From: Allopusillimonas lactea
GTDB lineage: Bacteria; Pseudomonadota; Gammaproteobacteria; Burkholderiales; Burkholderiaceae_B
Direction: 5' to 3'
Assembly (NCBI RefSeq): GCF_021653995.1
Contig: NZ_JAJJOZ010000005.1
Coordinates: forward strand, 124,001 to 188,000
DNA: 64,000 nt
Of the stretch, positions 26,250-34,349 are shown piece after piece. The notes beneath the pieces were generated by a model. That model made no database searches. It was not told the origin of the DNA and worked only from the letters and a program-made list of their open reading frames with translations. Numbering within the stretch: the stretch's first letter is position 1; every line of letters starts with the position of its first letter. The translations under genes were made by a program, and so were the position numbers.

Positions 26250-27841
26250 TAGTGGCGGAAGTGGCGCATGCCCGTGAACACCATGGCGACGCCACGCTCG
26301 TTGGCTGCTGCGATCACCTCGTCGTCGCGGATGCTGCCGCCTGGCTGGATGACGCAGCGTGCACCAGCGTCCACCACCACGTCGAGCCCGTCGCGGAAGG
26401 GAAAGAAGGCGTCGGATGCCACGGCCGAACCGGCCAGCGTCAGGCCCGCGTTCTCGGCCTTGATGGAGGCGATGCGGGCCGAGTCGACGCGGCTCATCTG
26501 GCCTGCGCCCACCCCCAGCGTCATGCCGTCGCCGCAGAACACGATGGCATTGGATTTGACATACTTGGCCACCTTCCAGGCAAAGCGCAGGTCGCGCATC
26601 TGTTCGGCGGTGGGGGCAAGATCGGTGACCACCTTGAATTCGCTGTCGGCCAGCAGGTGCGCATCTGGATCCTGTATCAGCCATCCGCCGCCTACACGCT
26701 TGACGTCAAAGGCGTTCTGGGCGTCGCCCTGGGGGATCTCCAGCACGCGGACGTTCTTCTTGGCGGCAAAGATAGCCAGCGCCTCGGACGAGTAGCCCGG
26801 GGCCAGCAACACTTCAACGAACTGCTTGCTGATGGCCTCGGCCGCGGCGGCGTCCACCGGGCGGTTGAAGGCGATGATGCCGCCGAAGGCGGAGGTGGGG
26901 TCGGTCTTGAAAGCCTTTTGGTAGGCCGCCAGGGGGGATTCTGCCACAGCGACGCCGCAGGGGTTGGCGTGCTTGACGATCACGCAGGCGCTTTCCTGGA
27001 AGCTGCGTACGCACTCCCATGCGGCATCAGCGTCGGCAATGTTGTTGTAGGAGAGTTCTTTGCCCTGCAACTGGCGGTAGCTGCCCAGCAGGCCGGGGCG
27101 CACCGGTTGGTCGACATAAAAGGCCGCGCCCTGGTGCGGGTTTTCGCCATAACGCAAAGCCTGCTGCCGGGTGGCTTGGATGGTGAGCACGCGCGGCCAG
27201 GCTTCGCGTGCTGGCTCGGCTTCTTGTGCTGGCTCGGCTTCGATGAGGCTGGTGAGGTAGGTGGCGATGGCGCCGTCGTAAGCTGCGGTGTGGGCATAGG
27301 TTTTTGCCGCCAGTTCCAGGCGCAGTGCATATGAGGGCATGCCCGCCGGGCCGTCGATATCGGCCAGTACGCGGCGGTAATCGGCCGGATCGATCACCAC
27401 CGCAACGCCACCCTCGGCTGTGCCGTGGTTCTTGGCGGCCGCGCGCAGCATTGCCGGGCCGCCGATATCGATGTTTTCGACCGCGTCAGCAAAGGTGCAG
27501 CCGGGTTTGGCAATGGTTTCGCGAAAGGGGTACAGGTTGACCACCAGCAAGTCGATGCGGTCGATGCCGTGTTCTTCGATGGTGCGCATATGCTCGGCGC
27601 TGTCGCGGCGCGCCAACAGGCCGCCGTGGATTTTCGGGTGTAGCGTCTTGACGCGGCCGTCGAGAATCTCTGGCGAACCGGTGTGCGCGGCTACTTCAGT
27701 AACCTGCAGGCCGGCCTGAGCCAGCAATTTGGCGGTGCCGCCAGTCGAGAGCAGGCGCACGCCGCGTTGCGCCAAGGCCTGGGCGAATTCGACGATGCCG
27801 GTTTTGTCGGAAACCGAAATCAGGGCAGTCTGGATTTTCAT
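26249..27841 (-). CDS. purH: Bifunctional AICAR formyltransferase / IMP cyclohydrolase
   Basis: Catalyses the last two steps of IMP synthesis (530 aa). The N-terminal IMP cyclohydrolase domain is at about 1-200 (SVSDKTGIVEFAQAL, VKTLHPKIHGGLLARR) and the C-terminal AICAR transformylase at about 210-530 (VKHANPCGVAV, GEN(P)HQ). Between the domains lies a short insert with a duplicated 18-base unit encoding EAEPAQ-EAEPAR (about 27207-27243). It is the gene before ruvC and follows fis by 33 nt, so purine synthesis and recombination genes share a transcript. Confidence 0.97.
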   Translation of the reverse strand: MKIQTALISVSDKTGIVEFAQALAQRGVRLLSTGGTAKLLAQAGLQVTEVAAHTGSPEILDGRVKTLHPKIHGGLLARRDSAEHMRTIEEHGIDRIDLLVVNLYPFRETIAKPGCTFADAVENIDIGGPAMLRAAAKNHGTAEGGVAVVIDPADYRRVLADIDGPAGMPSYALRLELAAKTYAHTAAYDGAIATYLTSLIEAEPAQEAEPAREAWPRVLTIQATRQQALRYGENPHQGAAFYVDQPVRPGLLGSYRQLQGKELSYNNIADADAAWECVRSFQESACVIVKHANPCGVAVAESPLAAYQKAFKTDPTSAFGGIIAFNRPVDAAAAEAISKQFVEVLLAPGYSSEALAIFAAKKNVRVLEIPQGDAQNAFDVKRVGGGWLIQDPDAHLLADSEFKVVTDLAPTAEQMRDLRFAWKVAKYVKSNAIVFCGDGMTLGVGAGQMSRVDSARIASIKAENAGLTLAGSAVASDAFFPFRDGLDVVVDAGARCVIQPGGSIRDDEVIAAANERGVAMVFTGMRHFRH

Positions 27842-27874
27842 GGGCAGGGAAACGTAGAATGGGTATGTAAAAAA

Positions 27875-28114
27875 TCAGGGTTGCAGGTTATGGGCAAGCA
27901 GCTTCTTGCGCAGCGTGCTGCGGGTTATGCCGAGCATTTCGGCGGCCTTGGATTGGTTGCCGCGGGATTGTTCCAGCGCGATCTGCAGCACCGGACGCTC
28001 GACGCAATTCACGACCATAGCCAGCATGTCGCGCGGTTCGGATTCGCCCAGATCGGCCAGGTAGCGTTCAAGTTGATCGCGGACGGATTGTTCAAGCGGG
28101 TTGGGAGTACTCAT
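27875..28114 (-). CDS. fis: Fis-family nucleoid-associated DNA-binding protein
   Basis: A 79-aa Fis. The C-terminal helix-turn-helix is complete (SRGNQSKAAEMLGITRSTLRKKL). The N-terminal beta-hairpin used for Hin invertase activation in E. coli (98 aa) is shortened, as in other betaproteobacteria. It follows dusB by 56 nt in the conserved dusB-fis arrangement and precedes purH by 33 nt. It likely acts on rRNA promoters and chromosome shape. Confidence 0.95.
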   Translation of the reverse strand: MSTPNPLEQSVRDQLERYLADLGESEPRDMLAMVVNCVERPVLQIALEQSRGNQSKAAEMLGITRSTLRKKLLAHNLQP

Positions 28115-28170
28115 GATTCTTGGCGGTTGAGGACGTTATGTGTTTGTTTTATTGAGTTTGTTTTATTGAA

Positions 28171-29187
28171 TCAGTGGGGCAATGCAGGGGTGGCCGCCGT
28201 GATCGGCTGGTCGAGCGGCTGGCGGCCGAACCATTCCTCGATGGCCCGGGACTGCGCATGCGTTGTGTCGATCTGGTTGATGCGCGGCAGGAATTCTCTT
28301 GCTTGCGGAATATCAGCCAGATACCAGCCAATATGCTTGCGCGCGGATCGTACACCAGTGAATTCGCCGTAGAACTGATAGTGGTCTTCGAGGTGGTCCA
28401 GCAGGCAGTCGCGCAACTCGCCATATGTGGGGGGCGGTAGATGGGTGCCGGTGGACAGGTAATGGTTGATCTCGCGAAAGATCCAGGGCCTGCCCTGCGC
28501 CGCGCGCCCGATCATGATGGCATCGGCGCCTGTGTAGTCTAGTACAAAACGGGCTTTCTCGGGGCTGTCGATGTCTCCATTGGCAACCACCGGGATATCA
28601 AGCGCCCGTTTCACCTCCCGCAGGGTGTCGTATTCGGCGACGCCCTGGTACAAGTCGCAACGGGTGCGGCCGTGTAGGATGAGGGCAGCGATGCCGATGT
28701 CTTGCGCCATCAGGCCGATGTGTACGGCGTTGCGCGTGTTGTGGTCCCAGCCGGTGCGGGTTTTGAGGGTAACAGGTACGCCCAACGGGCGGCAGGCCTG
28801 GACGACGGCGCGCAGGATGTCGGCCACGCGTTTTTCATCGCGCAGAAGGGCGGAGCCGGAAGCCACGTTACAGACCTTTTTGACCGGACACCCCATATTG
28901 ATGTCAATGATGCGGGCCCCCTTGCCAATGTTGAATACGGCGGCCTCGGCCATCATGGACGGGTCTGACCCGGCGATCTGCACGGCGATCGGGTCGATCT
29001 CGCCATCGTGGTTCAGGCGGCGTGAGGTCTTGACGCTATCCCACAGGCGCGGGTTGCTGGCTGCCATTTCGGACACGGCATAGCCCGCCCCCAGTGCCTT
29101 GCAAAGCTTGCGGTAGGGGCGATCAGTGACGCCCGCCATGGGTGCCACAAAGACGGGGTTGGAAAAAGACCAGGAGCCGATGCGCAT
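28171..29187 (-). CDS. dusB: tRNA dihydrouridine synthase DusB
   Basis: A flavoprotein (338 aa) that reduces uridine in the tRNA D-loop. It has a TIM-barrel FMN domain: PMAGVTDRPYRKL at the N-terminus, DINMGCPVKKVCN with the catalytic Cys near residue 100, KTRTGWD, ILHGRTR, VVANGDI and IMIGRAAQGRPWIF. The small helical C-terminal domain binds tRNA. It is 16 nt downstream of the UbiH-like gene and directly upstream of fis, so it belongs to the minus-strand run from about 30430 to 25059. Confidence 0.96.
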   Translation of the reverse strand: MRIGSWSFSNPVFVAPMAGVTDRPYRKLCKALGAGYAVSEMAASNPRLWDSVKTSRRLNHDGEIDPIAVQIAGSDPSMMAEAAVFNIGKGARIIDINMGCPVKKVCNVASGSALLRDEKRVADILRAVVQACRPLGVPVTLKTRTGWDHNTRNAVHIGLMAQDIGIAALILHGRTRCDLYQGVAEYDTLREVKRALDIPVVANGDIDSPEKARFVLDYTGADAIMIGRAAQGRPWIFREINHYLSTGTHLPPPTYGELRDCLLDHLEDHYQFYGEFTGVRSARKHIGWYLADIPQAREFLPRINQIDTTHAQSRAIEEWFGRQPLDQPITAATPALPH

Positions 29188-29203
29188 CGGACGATTTTAA
29201 CCT

Positions 29204-30430
29204 TTATGCGCGCAGGCCTTGCAGCAGGTGGCGGGCGAGCGGTGTGCGCAGGGCAGGGATGACATCCATGCCCAGCAGCGCCAGGCCCGCCGCGTGCTCC
29301 ACCAGCGGGTTGCCCGTCGCAAAGATGCGGGGCAGGAAGTCTGTAACAGCCATCGTCAGCCAGCGGTCGGGCCGACGGCGGGTGGCGAATTCGGCCAGCA
29401 GCGGCGCCGGGTCGATGCTGGGCTGTGCCATCCACGGCCGCAAGGCAATGGCCAGTTGCGCGGCGTCCCGCAAGCCCAGGTTGAGCCCCTGGCCAGCCAC
29501 CGGGTGCAGGGTTTGCGCGGCGTTTCCGATGGCAACACTGCGGGCGCCGTTCAGTGTCGGGCCGGCATGCAGGCTTAGGGGGAACACGTGCCGCTCGCCC
29601 AGGTTGGATAGCGCACCCATGCGGTCGCCGAAGGCGTCGTGCAGGCGCTGCTCGAATTCGGCTTGTGACAGTTGCCGCAGTTGCTCCGCCAGTTCTGGCG
29701 GGTTGCACCAGACCAGGCTGTAGATACCCGGGCCAGCGGGGTGCGGCAACAGAGCCAAAGGCCCATGCCGGGTAAAACGTTCGAATGCCCAGCCCGCCTG
29801 CGGGCGCGCGGCCCTGACTGTGGCCAACAAGGCGTGCTGGCCATATTCGCGCTCGAGCCCCCTGGGCCGCGCGCCGTCCGAGCGCACCGTGACGATTGCT
29901 TCAGGTGCGGTGTCTTCGTCGGACAGGGTGACACCGCTGCGCCCCAGGGCGGCACGAAGGGCTGCCACGACAGCGTCATACCCCGCCACACATCCCAGCC
30001 GGGGCACACCCAGCTCCTTGTGCTGGATTAGCGTTCGGCCCAGCCGGCCTTGTTGGGAGACGTGCACCGTCAGGATATCTGAGGCGTTGGCGGGTGCGGC
30101 GCCGAGTTGGTCCAGCAATGCGCGGCTACCCTGGTTGAGCGCCAAGGTACGCGGATCCGGCGCGAACTGTGGCCCACTGGAAACGTTACGTTGGGTATTG
30201 CCTGCGCGCGCATTGCTGGCCGCCTTGGGTGCGTTTACGCTACCTGGATCCTGGAACGCCGGGGGAATGGCCTTACCGGATGGTACGGGCGGGCGCTGCG
30301 CGGTATTTGACGCCAGCCCGCGCCCCAGCACCAGGATGCGCTCGGGGTGGGGGGCGCGGCGGGCCAGTAATAGGGCAAGTGTGCAGCCGACCGGGCCGGC
30401 GCCGCTGATGGCAATATCGTACGTGGGCAT
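29204..30430 (-). CDS. UbiH/UbiF-family FAD-dependent ring hydroxylase
   Basis: A flavin monooxygenase (408 aa) of the ubiquinone hydroxylase group, which adds hydroxyls to the quinone ring using FAD, NADPH and oxygen. The N-terminal dinucleotide fold is AISGAGPVGCTLALLLARR, and the FAD-binding motif near residue 300 is SVAIGNAAQTLHPVAGQGLNLGLRD, diagnostic of UbiH/UbiF/VisC. Residues 45-95 are a low-complexity insertion. Whether it acts at ring C4, C5 or C6 cannot be told from the sequence. ATG 30430 gives the best family start. It heads the dusB-fis-purH-ruvC-ruvA run and diverges from the TM2-like gene. Confidence 0.9.
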   Translation of the reverse strand: MPTYDIAISGAGPVGCTLALLLARRAPHPERILVLGRGLASNTAQRPPVPSGKAIPPAFQDPGSVNAPKAASNARAGNTQRNVSSGPQFAPDPRTLALNQGSRALLDQLGAAPANASDILTVHVSQQGRLGRTLIQHKELGVPRLGCVAGYDAVVAALRAALGRSGVTLSDEDTAPEAIVTVRSDGARPRGLEREYGQHALLATVRAARPQAGWAFERFTRHGPLALLPHPAGPGIYSLVWCNPPELAEQLRQLSQAEFEQRLHDAFGDRMGALSNLGERHVFPLSLHAGPTLNGARSVAIGNAAQTLHPVAGQGLNLGLRDAAQLAIALRPWMAQPSIDPAPLLAEFATRRRPDRWLTMAVTDFLPRIFATGNPLVEHAAGLALLGMDVIPALRTPLARHLLQGLRA

Positions 30431-30552
30431 GGGGATCGTGCATCCGGCTGTCGCCAGCGCCATAAAGGGCTGTCGGGCGGCCTGTGGTTGTCTACAATGC
30501 CTGATTTTAAGACGACCGGCGCGCAGCCGCGCCGATTTTCCCAGAGGTTTGC

Positions 30553-31098
30553 ATGAATCAGCCCCCATTGCGAGACGACGGCCCCTCTGACCTCGTCGGC
30601 GACACTGAAGAAGATGCGCCTGCGAACGGCCAGCCAGCCGGGCCTGCTCTCAAGGCCTGGTCCGATACCGCTGGCGGGCGTCCGCCTTTTCGCGGCAAGG
30701 TTGCCGCCGCATGGTTGGCGGCCCTTTTTGGGGTGTTCAGCCTGCATTGGTGGTATCTGGGCCGGCGCCATGCCTGGGCAGCCACGTTGGCTGGGGCGCT
30801 GATGCTGGTATTTTCGCGTTTCTATCCCGTTTGGTGGGATAGCCCCCCATTTCTGCTGCTCATTATTCCCATCTCTGCCGGCTTCATTGAGTCGCTCGTT
30901 CTGGCGCTCAAGCCCGATGAGTGGTTCGATGCCCGTTACAACCCCGGCTCCGCCCGTCACAACCGCACCGGCTGGGACGCGGTGCTGGTGGCGATATTTT
31001 CCACTTTCGTAGGCGCTATGGTGCTCATGTTCGGCATCGCCCTGATCGTCATCCACGCCTATACCGAAATGGGCTGGCTGGAAGGCCTCAAGCTTTAG
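30553..31098 (+). CDS. TM2-domain-like inner membrane protein
   Basis: A 181-aa protein with a polar N-terminus (1-50) and about four hydrophobic helices. The segment AAWLAALFGVFSLHWWYLGRRHAW resembles the TM2 fold (two helices with an intervening YLGR-type turn). The last helix is GAMVLMFGIALIVIHAY. The start ATG 30553 has GAGG 8 nt upstream. TM2 proteins in bacteria have no settled role. It is a single gene diverging from the hydroxylase. Confidence 0.8.
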   Translation: MNQPPLRDDGPSDLVGDTEEDAPANGQPAGPALKAWSDTAGGRPPFRGKVAAAWLAALFGVFSLHWWYLGRRHAWAATLAGALMLVFSRFYPVWWDSPPFLLLIIPISAGFIESLVLALKPDEWFDARYNPGSARHNRTGWDAVLVAIFSTFVGAMVLMFGIALIVIHAYTEMGWLEGLKL

Positions 31099-31122
31099 GG
31101 CTGCAAAATTGCGACATAAGGG

Positions 31123-31151
31123 TTGTCCCTGACAGATCTGCCAGTTACAAT
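31123..31151 (+). promoter_or_regulatory. Sigma-70-type promoter of the leader RNA
   Basis: A -35 TTGTCC (31123-31128) and a -10 TACAAT (31146-31151) are separated by exactly 17 nt. Transcription would begin near 31158, about 260 nt before the downstream gene start. Confidence 0.6.
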
Positions 31152-31157
31152 ACGCGC

Positions 31158-31417
31158 GTGTTCATAACTAAAGGAGCTCCGTGGTGAATTCCGACCCCGG
31201 CGATAGTAGTCGATCTTACGTCGGCTTTGTAATCTCCAGGCGCGCCTCCGCTTAAGGCAGCTCCCCGGCCGCGCCCCTGGTACCAGTGGGCGTGGTAGTT
31301 CCAAGAATACTCTCCTGTATTCGAACTCCCGCCATTCCATTGTTCTGAATCCGCCTATCCCTGTGTGTGGCGGATTCGGCGCCGTGCATGCGGCGTGTTC
31401 AATTCATGGAGGGCGTC
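31158..31417 (+). promoter_or_regulatory. Long structured leader RNA upstream of the MgtC-C-like gene
   Basis: About 260 nt between the predicted start point and ATG 31418. It contains a 24-codon leader frame, then GGCGCG and CGCGCC arms near 31240-31275, the palindrome CTGGTACCAG, a hairpin GAATAC (31305-31310) with GTATTC (31317-31322) whose loop TCTCCT is complementary to Shine-Dalgarno sequence, and the perfect 9-bp stem GAATCCGCC (31347-31355) with GGCGGATTC (31369-31377). No T-run follows the last stem, so control could be by translation rather than termination. It matches no riboswitch class I know. Confidence 0.45.
31181..31255 (+). CDS. Possible leader peptide, 24 aa
   Basis: GTG 31181 (or GTG 31184) follows AAGGAG at 31171-31176 and reads VVNSDPGDSSRSYVGFVISR plus four residues before TAA. 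It lies entirely in the leader RNA. The good ribosome-binding site argues for translation. Its position between promoter and gene suggests an attenuation or coupling role, as with leader ORFs of mgtA and mgtC in Salmonella, but no homology is claimed. Confidence 0.4.
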   Translation: MVNSDPGDSSRSYVGFVISRRASA

Positions 31418-31753
31418 ATGCGTTTCTTCGATCTGTTTATGCGTCGCGTCGGTGTGCGTCCGGCTCCCGCGCGCGTCCCCAACCCGGTATCCCGGTTTAC
31501 TGTTGTCTGTCCGCGTCATCTGATGGCTGACGTGCGCCGGCAGATCTACTTGGATTTCGAGGCTGCCGGCCTGCGTGTGTCGGGCTTGCGGGTCGACAAC
31601 GCCCGGCAACACGACATGGCGCGCGCTTGTGTCACGGTAGATTGTCCGCCTGACAAGCGCGGTGTGTTGATGTCTCAAGCCCGCCAACTGCGGGCGTTTC
31701 CCGGTGTGCAGCAGGTGCATTGGGGTGACCGGAGCCTGTGTGCAGTAAACTAG
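31418..31753 (+). CDS. Small protein resembling the isolated C-terminal domain of MgtC
   Basis: A 111-aa soluble protein starting at ATG 31418, 5 nt behind GGAGG. Residues 25-108 look like a beta-alpha-beta ACT-type fold: FTVVCPRHLMADVRRQIYLD, GLRVSGLRVDN, ACVTVDCPP, then GVQQVHWGDR. The pattern recalls the cytosolic C-terminal domain of MgtC/SapB proteins, but the membrane part is missing. It would thus be a stand-alone sensor or partner domain. The long leader ahead of it supports regulated expression, possibly by Mg2+. The family assignment is tentative. ctaG begins 30 nt downstream and may be co-transcribed. Confidence 0.6.
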   Translation: MRFFDLFMRRVGVRPAPARVPNPVSRFTVVCPRHLMADVRRQIYLDFEAAGLRVSGLRVDNARQHDMARACVTVDCPPDKRGVLMSQARQLRAFPGVQQVHWGDRSLCAVN

Positions 31754-31783
31754 GGCGCATTGGCGCTCACCGGATTTTCCTTC

Positions 31784-32647
31784 ATGGATTTAATTGACTG
31801 GCTCAAGCCCTGGGAGTTTTCCCCCACGCTGCTGCTGATGTTTTTTTTCGGTAGCTGGCTGTTCGTGCGGGGCGTTCGGGTGCATCGGGTCGGCAAAATC
31901 CGGCAGGGCTTGTTCTGGGCGGGTATGGTCATCCTGTATCTGTCGCTGCACACCCACCTCGACTACTACGCCGAGCGCATGTTCTTTATCCACCGGGTGC
32001 AGCACTTGGTGCTGCACCACCTCGGGCCCCTGCTCATCATGGGCGCTTATCCGGGGCAGGTCATGCGTGCGGGGTTGCCCATGTCGTGGCGTATACGCCT
32101 GCGCGACTTCCGGGCCACCACCACCGGCCGCGCCGTCGAAGCCGTGCTAACCAACCGGTTTCTGGTTCCGTTTCTATTCGTGATTCTGGTGGTGGGCTTT
32201 TTATTGCCCACAGTGCAGTTCTACTCCATGCTTGATTGGCGCCTGTACCGTTTCATGAACTGGTCTGTCGTCATCAGCGGTTTCATGTACTGGAATCTGA
32301 TCCTCGATCGCCGTCCGAGCCCGCCTGCTGCGCTGTCGCCAGGAGGGCGCGTGATTTCGCCCATCGTTACTATGGTGCCTCAGATGATTGTCGGCGCCAT
32401 TATCACCTTCACCGAACACGACCTTTACCCTATCTTTGACCTTTGCGGCCGTGCCATACCCGGCATGTCCGCAGTCACCGATCAGGCTATCGGCGGCCTC
32501 ACCATGTGGGTACTGGCTGGCTTTGTCGAAGTATTCGGCCTGCTGTACGCCTTGTCCACGCTGATGCGGCTATCGGCAAAAAATCGCCTGCCTGCCGGGC
32601 GCAGCCCCAGGGGCGCGCGCGGCGGCGTGATTGCACCCATTTCCTGA
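31784..32647 (+). CDS. ctaG: Cytochrome c oxidase assembly factor CtaG family (caa3 type)
   Basis: A polytopic membrane protein (287 aa, about seven helices) of the Caa3_CtaG family, which helps insert copper into haem-copper oxidases. Family features are conserved His-rich sequence HTHLDYYAERMFFIHRVQHLVLHH in the second helix region, FMNWSVVISGFMYW, and ITFTEHDLYP. ATG 31784 is preferred over an in-frame TTG 24 nt upstream. No oxidase subunit genes are adjacent. It is followed by the BepA-like protease. Confidence 0.88.
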   Translation: MDLIDWLKPWEFSPTLLLMFFFGSWLFVRGVRVHRVGKIRQGLFWAGMVILYLSLHTHLDYYAERMFFIHRVQHLVLHHLGPLLIMGAYPGQVMRAGLPMSWRIRLRDFRATTTGRAVEAVLTNRFLVPFLFVILVVGFLLPTVQFYSMLDWRLYRFMNWSVVISGFMYWNLILDRRPSPPAALSPGGRVISPIVTMVPQMIVGAIITFTEHDLYPIFDLCGRAIPGMSAVTDQAIGGLTMWVLAGFVEVFGLLYALSTLMRLSAKNRLPAGRSPRGARGGVIAPIS

Positions 32648-32673
32648 GCATCACGGGCGGGGTACGGCACGTC

Positions 32674-34224
32674 ATGATTACACTCCCACTTGGCTTGCTG
32701 GCTGTGCGGTCGTCGGCGCGCATCGTTGAGTCGCTGGCCGGCTCAGTCCGGCCTGCTGTCTTGGCCCTTGCAGTGGTGTTCGCGGTGAGTGGGTCGCCCT
32801 CAGCCGTGGCGCAGCCGGTTGGCCTGCCAAGTATGGGCCCCGCCTCAGGGGCCGAGCTCTCCCCATCGCTGGAGCGCACCCTGGGTGATGCCATCATGGA
32901 GCAGGGCAGGCGCGATCCCACCTACGTGTCGGATGCCGACGTCAACCAGTACCTGACCAGCCTTGGCCGCAAGCTGGCTGCCTATTCTCCAACCGCCCTT
33001 TCGCAGCAGATTACGGTATTTGCCGTCAAGGATCCGCAAATCAACGCTTTTGCCATGCCGGGCGGGTATATCGGGGTGAATACCGGGCTGGTGGTACAGG
33101 CTGAATCGGAATCCGAGCTTGCCTCGGTCGTAGCGCACGAAATCAGCCACGTCGCGCAGCGCCATATTGCGCGCGGCATGACACAGCAGAACCAAACCAA
33201 CCATGCGATGGTTGCGGCGATTGCCGGGGCGCTGCTGGCTGCCTTGTCGGGCAGCGGCGACCTGGCCATGGGCGTGGCCGCATTCGGCCAAGCGGCTGCG
33301 GTCGATCGCCAACTGGGGTTTTCGCGGCAGGCCGAACAGGAAGCCGATCGCGCGGGCTTCGAGATGATGACCAAGGCGGGCTACGATGCGCATGGCATGG
33401 TACGCATGTTCGAACGGTTGAACAATGCTGCTCGCCTGAACGAAGGACGGGGTGGGGGCTATGCCAGCACCCACCCGCTGTCCCTCCAGCGACTGTCCGA
33501 CATTCAGTCCCGGTTGTCTCGCACCGCTGGCGCAGGAGGGGGCAGCAGCAGCGATGGCTTCTGGTATGTGCGGGCCAAGATGCGGGTTCTACAGGCAGGT
33601 TCGGGCGCGTCGCAGCGCGGTGCGCTCGAAGCGCTTAGGCGTGAGGCTAGCCAGGCTTCCGGCGCACAGCAAGGCGCCGCATGGTACGGCCTGGCTTACG
33701 CGGCTTGGCAGAAACGCGACTATACCCAGGCGGCGGACGCCCTGGGCAAGGCTCGGGCTGGCGGGCATGCTTCGTCCCAGATTGCCAGCTTGGCTATCGA
33801 GCTGGCAGCTGCGCAGGGTGATACGGCCCAGGCTGATGCCTTGGCCGCCGAGGCGTGGCGCAAGTGGCCAGACAGCCAGGGTATTGCGCTGGCCAGGGTC
33901 GAATCCCTGCAGAAAACGGGCCGCGACATGCAGGCGCTGCAGGTGCTGGACGAACTCACTCGGCGCTGGCCCGACATGGCGCGGCTATATCAACTGCGGG
34001 CCCAAGGGCAGGAGCGCCTCGGGCGCAAGGTCGAGGCCCGCAAGAGCATGGCGACATATTACGAGCTGACAGGGGCGCTGCCCACGGCGGTCGAGCAGCT
34101 TACCCAGGCGCGTGGCATGACCAATGATTTCTATGCGCAGTCGGAACTCGACGTGCGCATCCGCACATTGAAAGAAAAGCTGGAGTCCGACCGGGTGCTG
34201 CTGGAGCGCTTCAAGAAGAGCTAG
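32674..34224 (+). CDS. bepA: Periplasmic M48 metalloprotease with TPR domain, BepA-like
   Basis: A periplasmic zinc protease and chaperone (516 aa) for outer-membrane protein assembly quality control. The signal peptide covers about 1-46 (LALAVVFAVSGSPSAVAQ). The catalytic HExxH is VVAHEISHVAQRH near residue 155, with the third zinc ligand Glu in EQEADRAGFEMM. The C-terminal half (about 290-500) is helical TPR-like sequence (AAWYGLAYAAWQKRDYTQAADAL). The length is close to E. coli BepA plus a longer linker. The frame remains open upstream into ctaG, but the signal peptide sets the start at 32674. Confidence 0.92.
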   Translation: MITLPLGLLAVRSSARIVESLAGSVRPAVLALAVVFAVSGSPSAVAQPVGLPSMGPASGAELSPSLERTLGDAIMEQGRRDPTYVSDADVNQYLTSLGRKLAAYSPTALSQQITVFAVKDPQINAFAMPGGYIGVNTGLVVQAESESELASVVAHEISHVAQRHIARGMTQQNQTNHAMVAAIAGALLAALSGSGDLAMGVAAFGQAAAVDRQLGFSRQAEQEADRAGFEMMTKAGYDAHGMVRMFERLNNAARLNEGRGGGYASTHPLSLQRLSDIQSRLSRTAGAGGGSSSDGFWYVRAKMRVLQAGSGASQRGALEALRREASQASGAQQGAAWYGLAYAAWQKRDYTQAADALGKARAGGHASSQIASLAIELAAAQGDTAQADALAAEAWRKWPDSQGIALARVESLQKTGRDMQALQVLDELTRRWPDMARLYQLRAQGQERLGRKVEARKSMATYYELTGALPTAVEQLTQARGMTNDFYAQSELDVRIRTLKEKLESDRVLLERFKKS

Positions 34225-34349
34225 GTACGGGGCTGCCCTCGGAACTGGCTTTGGCAACGGTTTGGGGTGTGGCTGAGTGTCGGCCCGGGTTGCGACCGCA
34301 AAGGCGGCTGCAGCGAAGGCTGATGAGGGCCGCGGTGTTGGCCCCTGAG

